Assembly: GCF_000282135.1 (NCBI RefSeq)
Contig: NZ_AKJW01000115.1
Location: 61,319-125,318 of the forward strand
Reading direction: 5' to 3'
DNA length: 64,000 nt
DNA from: Herbaspirillum sp. CF444
GTDB taxonomy: Bacteria > Pseudomonadota > Gammaproteobacteria > Burkholderiales > Burkholderiaceae_D
In this document: in pieces, positions 1-7,590 of the stretch
How positions within the stretch are numbered: the stretch's first letter is position 1
How the letters are laid out: each line of letters begins with the position of its first letter
The notes under the pieces: model-generated
What the model saw: only the letters and a program-made list of their open reading frames with translations
What the model was told of the DNA's origin: nothing
The model's database searches: none
Translations under genes and position numbers: made by a program

Positions 1-1
1 A

Positions 2-640
2 GTGATTGGATTTTTTTCAGGAATGCGCCTGGGAAGCATCTGTAGCCTCACGATTCAAACGCTCGAAAATGCCACTCCTGACCCTTCGGCCAAAGGATTG
101 CTTCGCCTTGCAATCGGACCTGGAGCATCTCCGCCTGTACATACGAAGTTTGGAGTAACAGGACAGGTTTGGATTCCAGAAACTGTGCGGGATGAACTGC
201 TAGAGTATGCACGCAGTACTCGAAGGATGGAGCGAGAAGCGAAAGCAGCTCCTGAGAATCGAGACTTGCTGTTTTTAACTCGCTTTGGAAATACCTACGG
301 CAGGCGTGGTAGCGATCAATCCTCGGCAGTAAATGTAGAGATGTCCAAATTCCGAAAGCGTGGCCTCAAAGAGGGATTGCAGGTACTTCGAAAATTCCGC
401 TTTCATCAATCTCGTTGCACCTTCGGAACTGAGTTAGCTCGCCTGGCGCTTTCCAATTGTTCAGACGTCTCTATTGTGATCGCAATAGTTAGCGATGCGT
501 TACTTCATAGTCCAAATTCCGAGGCGACAACATTCAAGTACATTAAATTTATACAAGCAGAACCGATCAAACGGGCTCTCGCAAACAGCTTCATGACGGC
601 ATTCAGTGGAATCGACTTTGAGACGCAACGTCATGAGTAA
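2..640 (+). CDS. tyrosine recombinase, C-terminal part (5' end outside window)
   Basis: The reading frame is open to the left window edge, so the gene begins upstream. The visible part is the catalytic half of a tyrosine recombinase: an HxxR box (FRFHQSRCTFG, around nt 402-435) and, about 35 residues later, a segment with a conserved-type His (ALLHSPNSE) followed by TFKYIKF, which supplies the likely nucleophilic Tyr. The stop overlaps the start of the next recombinase by 8 bp, so the genes are translationally coupled. It is the first of three consecutive recombinases, an arrangement like Tn554 (TnpA-TnpB-TnpC) or recombinase-in-trio elements. The target site is unknown. Confidence 0.8.
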   Translation: MIGFFSGMRLGSICSLTIQTLENATPDPSAKGLLRLAIGPGASPPVHTKFGVTGQVWIPETVRDELLEYARSTRRMEREAKAAPENRDLLFLTRFGNTYGRRGSDQSSAVNVEMSKFRKRGLKEGLQVLRKFRFHQSRCTFGTELARLALSNCSDVSIVIAIVSDALLHSPNSEATTFKYIKFIQAEPIKRALANSFMTAFSGIDFETQRHE

Positions 641-2345
641 TCTCACATTTCCAATGCTTGAATACGGTTTAAATCAGGCTCCCTGGGATCTTTGTCCACT
701 CTTATACCGTGGCGGTGCCGGTGAAAAGGTAAAAAAGGCACTACAGAAAATAAAACAAGGTCATCTCGGTGATGTCATACCGGAGCGTGTTGAACTTGTG
801 TCGCAACTACATGAAATCTTGGTCGGAGATCTTATAGGTGGTGGTAGTCGCTTCTCTGCGAATAACAAAATCGTCGCGCTACGATCTTTTTTTACTTGGT
901 GCGATGAAAGACAGGAACACTTAAGTCTTGAGACCGTGACCAATGTATTCATTCATTGGGCCGATCACTTATTACATCGCCACCGTGTTGAGAGCTACCT
1001 CACTCAAGCGTCTTTATACGACCTTGTTAGACTGACAGCTACGATGTTTGATCGTGTCTTAGGGCGTGAATCAAGTTTGATTAAAAGTACCCGCATTCGT
1101 AAGCCTATCGGCAAAGGAAGAAGTCAAACAACCAAGTCGGACAATCAGAATCTGAAAAACACCTTCGACTTCGGCCACGTTTTAGCTGATATCTGCAATG
1201 GACTGACGTGGGAGGCAACTACAGGAGCACTGCCGGTTTGCATAACACTACGTACCGGCCAAGTATTGAAACAATGGTCAGGTCTGACGAATCTGGATAA
1301 ACCGACGACTCGAATCAAAAAGCCACCGAGCATTGGGGAGAATAAGAAGTCTGAGGCTAGACGCGCTGCCTGGAACCAAGACCTAAGATTGAGCACTCGT
1401 TCTCCACTCCTCAATTTACGTATTGAGAGCGAATTGCTGATGTTTATCGCGCAGACTGGCATGAATTTACAACAGGCTCATACGCTTCGGGTAGAGCAAT
1501 TTCACTACACCAGCCACTTAGATGGTTATCAGGTGCGTTCGTACAAGAATCGCCGCAATGGAGAGGTGCTGTTTGAAATCTACGCAAACTATCGAGATTG
1601 GTTCGAGCGTTATTTAGCTTGGCGCGCCCAATGGTTTCCAGACGAATCTGATGGGCTGCTATTCCCGCTAGTACGCACCGGTGGGCGAATCAAGGAAGCA
1701 GCCCCACAGTTCGTCAACCTTGTGCGCGTTTGTAAAACTATTGGAGTGCAGATCATACGCCCAGGGAAACTGCGAAAAACACGCATCAACTGGTTGCTTC
1801 GTGAATCTCAAAATCCAGAGCAGGTTGCGGAATTAGCACAGCACACGATGGAGACATTAATTCGTGTCTATGTCGACCCGCATCCACAAATTGCTATGGT
1901 GGAGATTACCCGATTCCATCAACAAACAGACCCATCTATTTCTTCTCCGGCTCCGGGACGATGTGTAGCGGCCATTCCTGAAGTCATTCACGAAATTCCC
2001 CAAAGCGCGCCACGTCCAGATTGCATAAACGCAGCCGGCTGCCTATTTTGTACTCAGCACCGAGATATCGAGAGCGAAGATCATGTGTGGTCACTCACTA
2101 GCTTGAGCCACCTTAAGTCACTTGAATTGGCACTATATCGCCCTCCAATTGCTGATAGTCAAGCTGCGAGCCGCCATCCAGCTTTGATTACCATTGAGCG
2201 ACTCACTGCCAAGCTGAAGTTCTTTGAAGAAAGTAGCCACGGCCGTAAGCGTTGGGTAGATGAGGCCCGAGCACGCATAGCAGAGGGGGAGTATCACCCT
2301 GCGTGGGATGGGTTCATTCGGCTGGCAGAACTCAATAATATTTAG
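633..2345 (+). CDS. tyrosine recombinase/integrase, second of trio
   Basis: A 570-residue site-specific recombinase-like protein. I chose the ATG at 633 over the upstream GTG at 606 because it gives the usual 8-bp overlap with the preceding gene and has a GAGACG ribosome-site-like stretch before it. The C-terminal half carries a degenerate catalytic set. The usual box-I Arg position reads TGMNLQQAH, the second box reads KLRKTRINW (Lys in place of His), and the His/Tyr segment is AQHTMETLIRVYVDPH. A Cys pair (AAGCLFCTQH) lies near the C terminus. The altered box I suggests it may act as a partner of the other recombinases rather than alone; that is inference. Confidence 0.8.
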   Translation: MSNLTFPMLEYGLNQAPWDLCPLLYRGGAGEKVKKALQKIKQGHLGDVIPERVELVSQLHEILVGDLIGGGSRFSANNKIVALRSFFTWCDERQEHLSLETVTNVFIHWADHLLHRHRVESYLTQASLYDLVRLTATMFDRVLGRESSLIKSTRIRKPIGKGRSQTTKSDNQNLKNTFDFGHVLADICNGLTWEATTGALPVCITLRTGQVLKQWSGLTNLDKPTTRIKKPPSIGENKKSEARRAAWNQDLRLSTRSPLLNLRIESELLMFIAQTGMNLQQAHTLRVEQFHYTSHLDGYQVRSYKNRRNGEVLFEIYANYRDWFERYLAWRAQWFPDESDGLLFPLVRTGGRIKEAAPQFVNLVRVCKTIGVQIIRPGKLRKTRINWLLRESQNPEQVAELAQHTMETLIRVYVDPHPQIAMVEITRFHQQTDPSISSPAPGRCVAAIPEVIHEIPQSAPRPDCINAAGCLFCTQHRDIESEDHVWSLTSLSHLKSLELALYRPPIADSQAASRHPALITIERLTAKLKFFEESSHGRKRWVDEARARIAEGEYHPAWDGFIRLAELNNI

Positions 2346-2348
2346 AAA

Positions 2349-4385
2349 ATGAAAACCGATATTTCCGAACTAGGCCTTGCCATCCAGTCGCCTCTTGCTA
2401 TTCCTAGCGCCCCCAATTACCGCCCCCCTTGCTGGCCACCGACACTAGATTGGCCCGTAGTCATTGATGCTAATGGCGATGTAGTAAGTCGTTGGGGAGA
2501 TTCTACTTGGCAGCTATATCCGTGGGCCGGAAAATCCGTCACTCTCAATTTCGGCGACGGCCCAACAAAAAAAATGGCAACCCCGATCAATCCTGAAAAC
2601 GCGAATTTATTGCGGATCATTACGGGTTGGTGGTTGTATGGGCCCAATGGGGCGCGAGGATATAGGAGTCTGAAATCACGATTCGACCAAATGCGCCGTC
2701 TATTTGCCCTCTGCGCTCAAGAAGGGATACTAGCGTCCGATCTATGTAGATTTCCTCGGGTGGTAGATCGCATTCCGGAGATTATTCAATCGTCGCGATC
2801 GTTGGAATTTCTGGCGTTATTACATGAACTATACGAACGACGAGAATCTTTGGGCTTTATCTTGCTGGACCGAGGAAGATTGGCGCGTCTTGCCGCTTCC
2901 TTGCCAGAGCATCATACTCGCCAAACTCCTTACATTCCTCCTAGAATTTGGAACTATCAAGTTTCGCGCTTACGAGAATGTTTAGATGACTTCCTTGCGC
3001 ATCGTGAGCAAGTTGAAAAATGCTTCTGCTTTTGTCTAGATGCTTACCGACATAATTTCGCGACGACTCAAGGCAATTTGAATCATCCGTTTAAATGGCC
3101 ATCAGATGGTCAATCGGGAAAATTAACAGGCCGACGTTATTACGGCCCGTTCATCGAAACAGCGCGCCGATTTGGCATCGCGGATCTTATCGAACGCTGG
3201 CTAGGAGTTAGTGGAAATGATATGTCCATTCTTGCGCTATCCAGCTATTTGAGCTATGTGAGTAGAGCCGGTCTTGCATACCTACTGAACTTTAGCCTGA
3301 TGCGAGTTGAAGAAGCATGGAATCTCCGCACCGATTGCTTGCAAGTGGAACATGACCCTCGTTTCGGTGACATTCATGTTCTTCGTGGCCGTACGACCAA
3401 AACGCTGTCCGACGACAATGCACTTTGGGTGACATCCCCGTCAGCAGAATTAGCAGTCAACGTCATGCGATCCATCGCCCATCTCCGGGCACAATCTGTC
3501 TCGACGGAGCAGGTTGCGCGCAGAAGAAAAAATGATTCTTCTGCGCCCTATTTCATCGATTTCGAACAGGAGCCATGGGGACAAAGAAGGATTAAAGTCA
3601 AATTGAATGTTCGTCCGACTATTCCATCCTATGCGCACACGATTCAAAAACTTAACTCACTATTCGATCCTGAAGAGTTACGAATCTTGCCAGCAGATCT
3701 TACCTTGGCACGTTTGGCGACCCCGACACTATCCGACGAGTACGAGGTTGGAAAAATATGGCCGTTAGCTTGGCATCAATTGCGCCGAACTGGAGCGGTC
3801 AATATGCAGGCATCTGGTCTAGTGAGTGACGCTTCATTGCAGTTCCAGCTGAAACATGTGGTCAGGGCGATGAGTCTGTACTACGGACAGAACCATTCGA
3901 GAATCCGGCTAGAAGAGAAAGCGCAGACTTTGTATATTCGCACGATGTACGAAATCTTGGGGCGGCACTTGCAAGAACTTGCGCATGATCGATTTTCCAG
4001 CCCACATGGGCTGAAGAGAAAGTCTGAGATTGTTCGTCTGATCTCTCCGACTGAAACAAAAAAAATGATCGCTCTTGCAAAGAAAGGAATCGTCGCTCAT
4101 CGTCCCATATTGCTGGGCGTCTGCACTAATCGAACACCGTGCCCCTACGGTGGCATTGATAACATCGCTCATTGTGGGGGAGGAGATTCACTTGATGATT
4201 CTAAGCCCTGCCCCGATGTGCTGTATGACCCCAATAAATTCAACGAAGTTGCAGCGCTAGAAGCTATTTTGGACAAACGCTTGGCTGCCGCAGACGAGGG
4301 CAGCCCATTGAAAGCTTCATTGGAAGCTCAAAAACGTAGTGTAGAAAATTATAGACATGTCATCCAAAAACCAGAACTTCGCTGA
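2349..4385 (+). CDS. large tyrosine recombinase, third of trio
   Basis: A 678-residue protein starting 3 bp after the preceding stop. It has a complete tyrosine-recombinase set: Arg in LMRVEEAWNLR (about residue 320), HQLRRTGAV (HxxR, about 477), and KHVVRAMSLYYGQN, giving the late His and Tyr (about 503-513). The C terminus has a Cys-rich stretch (GVCTNRTPCPYGG, then HCGGG and PCPDV) that could bind zinc. The length and order are close to Tn554 TnpB, and gamma-mobile-trio integrases of Vibrio islands are another comparison. It probably mobilises the element whose left end lies beyond the window. Confidence 0.82.
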   Translation: MKTDISELGLAIQSPLAIPSAPNYRPPCWPPTLDWPVVIDANGDVVSRWGDSTWQLYPWAGKSVTLNFGDGPTKKMATPINPENANLLRIITGWWLYGPNGARGYRSLKSRFDQMRRLFALCAQEGILASDLCRFPRVVDRIPEIIQSSRSLEFLALLHELYERRESLGFILLDRGRLARLAASLPEHHTRQTPYIPPRIWNYQVSRLRECLDDFLAHREQVEKCFCFCLDAYRHNFATTQGNLNHPFKWPSDGQSGKLTGRRYYGPFIETARRFGIADLIERWLGVSGNDMSILALSSYLSYVSRAGLAYLLNFSLMRVEEAWNLRTDCLQVEHDPRFGDIHVLRGRTTKTLSDDNALWVTSPSAELAVNVMRSIAHLRAQSVSTEQVARRRKNDSSAPYFIDFEQEPWGQRRIKVKLNVRPTIPSYAHTIQKLNSLFDPEELRILPADLTLARLATPTLSDEYEVGKIWPLAWHQLRRTGAVNMQASGLVSDASLQFQLKHVVRAMSLYYGQNHSRIRLEEKAQTLYIRTMYEILGRHLQELAHDRFSSPHGLKRKSEIVRLISPTETKKMIALAKKGIVAHRPILLGVCTNRTPCPYGGIDNIAHCGGGDSLDDSKPCPDVLYDPNKFNEVAALEAILDKRLAAADEGSPLKASLEAQKRSVENYRHVIQKPELR

Positions 4386-4821
4386 ATCAGCCAAGCATTT
4401 GAGCGCCACTGAATCGTACCGTGCGGCGTTCGAAAGACTCAAGACGGGACTGCCTGAACGTCTTCCCAAAGGAACTCAGGTGACACAAAACAACGTGGCA
4501 AGGGAGGCCGGCAGTGATCCCACTGCACTAAAAAAATCGCGCTTCCCTATTCTCATTGCGGAAATTCAAAAATACGTTGAAGAACACGCTGAAGGCCGAC
4601 CGCCATCTATACGCCAAGCCACTCTGTCGGCACGTAAAAAGAATCGCGGCCTTCGCGATCAGATCGAAACCATTTCGCAACAACGAGATCACCTCGCTAG
4701 TCTTTTAAACGAAGCCAACGCAACTATTCTTGAACTGTACGACCGCATTGCAACACTCGAAGACCAGTTGCCAGCATCGAACGTATTGGTACTTGATCCG
4801 CAAGGCTCCAGAAAACTCTAG
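4357..4821 (+). CDS. small coiled-coil DNA-binding-like protein of the recombinase module (TnpC-like)
   Basis: A 154-residue protein whose ATG overlaps the end of the third recombinase by 29 bp. The N-terminal half has a helix-turn-helix-like pattern (QNNVAREAGSDPTALKKSRFP, about residues 46-66). The C-terminal half (about 95-145) is a predicted coiled coil, rich in Glu, Gln, Leu and Arg in heptad-like order. The position after large recombinases and the HTH-plus-coil architecture match the small TnpC/DUF6262-type partners of Tn554-like elements. Its family role, assisting or orienting recombination, is known only loosely, and assignment here is by architecture and context. Confidence 0.65.
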   Translation: MSSKNQNFAESAKHLSATESYRAAFERLKTGLPERLPKGTQVTQNNVAREAGSDPTALKKSRFPILIAEIQKYVEEHAEGRPPSIRQATLSARKKNRGLRDQIETISQQRDHLASLLNEANATILELYDRIATLEDQLPASNVLVLDPQGSRKL

Positions 4822-5061
4822 AGGCATTTAAGATGCTGAAGAGCACCTATTCACTGTTTTTACATTTTTTGGAGTACTTTTTAGCGATTGGATGCTGGTA
4901 GGCTTGGCAAATCTTTTAGCAGATCCGCGCTCCATCTAATCACCTCTGGTGATAACGGACATTCCAACTGATTATCCCGAGCATAGCCATGATATTCTCC
5001 GCATCTATTTTCGGAGCAGGCGATGAGTCACCAAGGGGCGCAACCGCTATTCAAATTAATC

Positions 5062-5116
5062 GCCGCCTTTTATGCGGTGATTAACGGCCATATTCACCGC
5101 AATATATGCGGTGAAT
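5062..5116. repeat. paired inverted repeats around ATGCGGTGA
   Basis: Between 5092 and 5116 a perfect 10-bp inverted repeat, ATTCACCGCA and TGCGGTGAAT, encloses ATATA. About 15 bp upstream the half-site TATGCGGTGAT occurs again with its own short dyad (CCGCC...GCGG). Two tandem related dyads next to a recombinase operon suggest a protein-binding site, either an operator or an accessory recombination site. Confidence 0.45.
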
Positions 5117-5332
5117 GTTGTGACTATATTTTGACGACACCAACACCGTGCGCAACTTTCTCGGCTGAATCGCTCTTACCCATGCTCATGTTTCGCATGT
5201 CGGCGGCGAAAGCTGAGGGCGTTCCGATGAGTGCAAAGAGATCTCGTGCCATCGTCGGGCTGCGACGAACAGAAAATCGAGTTATCCATACTAGATTTAA
5301 TTCTAATGTCGATAGTGATTTGATGCATTTTG

Positions 5333-5354
5333 ACGCACCCCGGGGCGTTTTTTT
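5333..5354 (+). terminator. possible rho-independent terminator
   Basis: A compact GC-rich dyad, ACGCACCCCGGGGCGT, is followed directly by seven or more T residues. It reads rightward, with no protein gene obviously ending just before it. It could end the recombinase transcript or an unannotated small RNA. Confidence 0.4.
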
Positions 5355-5443
5355 CTTCACTGATTCCGCATGAACTGGATGGCGTGAAAATCAGCGTCAG
5401 CACGCTATGATGGCGTCAGTTCTGGACTAATTTGGGGGAATAT

Positions 5444-6433
5444 ATGAGAGCACGCTCGCTTGTAATTCTTGATAAATCCGTCGCTGCGATGGTTGCCGCA
5501 ATCGAGATATATAACAAACCTGTTTTTATGTATCGGGAAGAAACATTCGCGGTCCTCGCCATAAATGCGTGGGAGCTGCTGCTTAAAGCAAAGTGGCTGA
5601 AAGATAACAAAAATAAGCTTGCAAGCCTGTACGTTTCAGATACGGGCGGCGCTAAACAGGCGCTCTCAAAGTCCTCACCCAAGTCTCCGAGGCTCCGCTA
5701 CAAAACGAATCGAGCCGGCAATCCCATGACCCATAGCCTCGACCATTTTGTTAAAAGCCTAGTTGCCAGCAAAGCCCTTGACATCGAAGTGGAGCGAAAT
5801 TTGTTGGCACTTACAGAGGTACGGGATAACTCGATCCACTTCTACAACGACAATCCCAGTTTGGCAGAGCGTCTTCAAGAACTAGGAACGGCCGCTGTAA
5901 AAAATTTCGTTATCGCTAGCCAGGAGTGGTTTTCTATGAACTACGCAGACTACAACTTTCATCTCATGCCGCTCGCGTTCTTCAATCCGGTGGCCGCCGC
6001 AGATGCGATTGTTCTAACCAAAGAGCAAAGACGAGTCGTCAGCTATATCGAAAGTATGGAGACAAACAAAGAGAGCGATCGCCATTATGCTGTCTCGGTG
6101 AATGTAAATCTAAAGTTTGTCCGGTCCACTGCCACGCATGCGATGGCAGTGCAGCTATCAAATGATCCTGACGCGATGCCGATCCAGATGACGGAAGAGC
6201 AAATAACTGCCAAGTATCCGCTGGACTACGCCCAAGTCCAGAACCGTTGCCGTCAAAGGTACAGCGATTTCCTCACAAACGACAAGTTTCACCTCCTAAG
6301 AGCATCAGTTTCAAAAGACCCCAAATATTGTCGAGTGCGAGAGCTGGATCCAGGCAATCCAAAAACACCCAAAAAACCATATTTTTCAGAGGCAATTATG
6401 ACGTTTTTTGATCAGCATTACACAAAAAAATAG
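5444..6433 (+). CDS. DUF3644 domain-containing protein
   Basis: A 329-residue protein. The ATG at 5444 is preferred over the TTG at 5432 because a GGGGGAA ribosome-binding site lies just before it. The N terminus (ILDKSVAAMVAAIEIYNKP, then REETFAVLAINAWELLLKA) matches the DUF3644 signature. An RxxxxH-like stretch (EVRDNSIHFYN) around residues 127-137 recalls HEPN-type helical domains. DUF3644 proteins are uncharacterised but often appear in mobile or defence contexts. It is the only + strand gene between the recombinases and the cassette array and has no repeat in front of it, so it is probably not a cassette. Confidence 0.8.
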   Translation: MRARSLVILDKSVAAMVAAIEIYNKPVFMYREETFAVLAINAWELLLKAKWLKDNKNKLASLYVSDTGGAKQALSKSSPKSPRLRYKTNRAGNPMTHSLDHFVKSLVASKALDIEVERNLLALTEVRDNSIHFYNDNPSLAERLQELGTAAVKNFVIASQEWFSMNYADYNFHLMPLAFFNPVAAADAIVLTKEQRRVVSYIESMETNKESDRHYAVSVNVNLKFVRSTATHAMAVQLSNDPDAMPIQMTEEQITAKYPLDYAQVQNRCRQRYSDFLTNDKFHLLRASVSKDPKYCRVRELDPGNPKTPKKPYFSEAIMTFFDQHYTKK

Positions 6434-6552
6434 TGAGTTACCGCGTCCTCGGTATTCGCATTCGGCAGCGAAAATTCGCTTCGCAAATGTGAATCGCCCC
6501 GACTTTACTAGACAAATTTAAGCTTAAAAATTGTTCCATACAAACTGCGAGG

Positions 6553-6582
6553 GAGGTCTTCTTCTGGCCGATTGCTGACCTC
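6553..6582 (-). repeat. array palindrome copy 1
   Basis: Arms GAGGTC and GACCTC pair perfectly around the conserved centre TTCTGGCCGATT. The sequence of the arms differs from consensus but pairing is kept. It is the 3'-most copy of the array, 57 bp beyond the stop of the first minus-strand gene. Confidence 0.8.
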
Positions 6583-6638
6583 GGTGGAATACATCAAAAA
6601 TCGCTCACGATTGTACACGCCTTTCATAAACCAACTCT

Positions 6639-7019
6639 CTACTTTTGGTTATGCATCTCGTCAAACAGACGAGCTATGGTGGGCAGCCTATTCTCCCAAT
6701 ACCATTTGCATTCTTCAAGAGTGATTTTTTCGGCGAGCGATTCCATGCTTTTGACACGCAAAAAAATCACAGGTAGGGATGCTCTAAAATCATCTAAGCC
6801 GCCGAGGTTGCGGCTAGCATCTACAACTTCAGACTCGAATGTATTTATCACACCGAGAAATTCGGGATGTTGCAATTCACATTGACGTAATGACTTAAGC
6901 GTAAGTGCAAAAACCATATAATTAGCCGGCGGAATTCCTGGCGCATACTGTGCAAATACTGGCGTCGAAGATACTCCTATAGCCAGCAGTAAGATTATTT
7001 TTTGTGCGATATTTCGCAT
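6639..7019 (-). CDS. hypothetical secreted protein
   Basis: A 126-residue protein with a clear signal peptide (MRNIAQKIILLLAIGVSSTPVFA, probable cleavage before QYAP), so it is likely periplasmic. The mature part is mostly helical in character, with two Cys (QCELQHPEF, EECKWYWEN) that could pair. No family recognised. It lies between array repeats 1 and 2, as the last cassette of the array when read in the gene direction. Confidence 0.7.
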   Translation of the reverse strand: MRNIAQKIILLLAIGVSSTPVFAQYAPGIPPANYMVFALTLKSLRQCELQHPEFLGVINTFESEVVDASRNLGGLDDFRASLPVIFLRVKSMESLAEKITLEECKWYWENRLPTIARLFDEMHNQK

Positions 7020-7061
7020 TTAGTGGTTCTCTGTTTTATAAGACGACGTAACGTTATGAAC

Positions 7062-7085
7062 GACAGCTTCTGGCCGATTGCGGCC
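7062..7085 (-). repeat. array palindrome copy 2
   Basis: GACAGC, centre TTCTGGCCGATT, GCGGCC. It ends immediately before the stop codon of the DUF7079 gene starting at 7087. Confidence 0.8.
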
Positions 7086-7086
7086 G

Positions 7087-7482
7087 TTAGGACTCTGTTG
7101 TGCTCCTATTTTTACGGAGCACGTCAATTTGTTTTTCGACTGATGCCCAAGCCCCACAACAATATCGTTTTAACGGGTTGAAACGCCATGAAAAATAAAT
7201 TCTATTTCTTCTATACCGCTTCATGACACGCTCAATGACAAAGTCCTCAGGCCATCCACTCCATTCACCTGCAATGGCGAATAAGTTAGGAAGAAATGCC
7301 GGCCATACCTCTGAGAACATTATTCGTTCAAGCTCTTTTTGTGAGTATGGGGATAGGGAGCAAACTTCCGCAATATGTGAAATCTCTATTTCCTGAAGCT
7401 CGTTGTCTAGAAAAAACGCTGCCATCGCATTCCAAACAGGCGCTCTATTAGAGATGTCGTCACTAGGATGTAAGAGTGGCAT
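7087..7482 (-). CDS. DUF7079 family protein, copy A
   Basis: A 131-residue soluble protein. The pattern of VWNAMAAFFLDNEL, SPYSQKELERI, and FSEVWPAFLPNL followed by GEWSGWP matches the small uncharacterised DUF7079 family found beside contact-dependent or T6SS toxin loci. A clear paralogue occurs at 21163-21555 in another cassette. The two share the whole fold but differ at the N-terminal region and C terminus. An immunity-like role is inference from context. Confidence 0.75.
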   Translation of the reverse strand: MPLLHPSDDISNRAPVWNAMAAFFLDNELQEIEISHIAEVCSLSPYSQKELERIMFSEVWPAFLPNLFAIAGEWSGWPEDFVIERVMKRYRRNRIYFSWRFNPLKRYCCGAWASVEKQIDVLRKNRSTTES

Positions 7483-7499
7483 TTTTTTGCTAGTTAGAG

Positions 7500-7525
7500 G
7501 TCTGCTCTTGGCCGCTGATTGTAGA
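7500..7525 (-). repeat. array palindrome copy 3 (variant)
   Basis: GTCTGC-TCTTGGCCG then an extra CT and GATTGTAGA. It is a divergent copy with a 2-bp insertion in the centre, in the expected place between two cassettes. Confidence 0.65.
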
Positions 7526-7590
7526 TATCATATCTTACGGTTTAGCTTTCATTCTTCTTATCGGAGTTGAGCTTTGTATATCAAATGAGC

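Larger units (their letters stand above)
4822..5443. other. intergenic region right of the recombinase operon, with palindromes
   Basis: No convincing gene; the longest ORFs (5023-5373 and its antisense shadows) show no recognisable protein character. The region holds two GCGGTGA-containing dyads (see 5062-5116), a hairpin followed by a T run (5333-5354), and at 4944-4963 a sequence (CTCTGGTGATAACGGACATT) that resembles the array repeat with CC missing from its centre. It is a plausible place for a recombination or regulatory site. Confidence 0.4.

Noticed and set aside
5023..5373. 116-residue + strand ORF before DUF3644
   Set aside because: No family features, overlapped by equal ORFs on the other strand, and it contains the dyads and a terminator-like hairpin.
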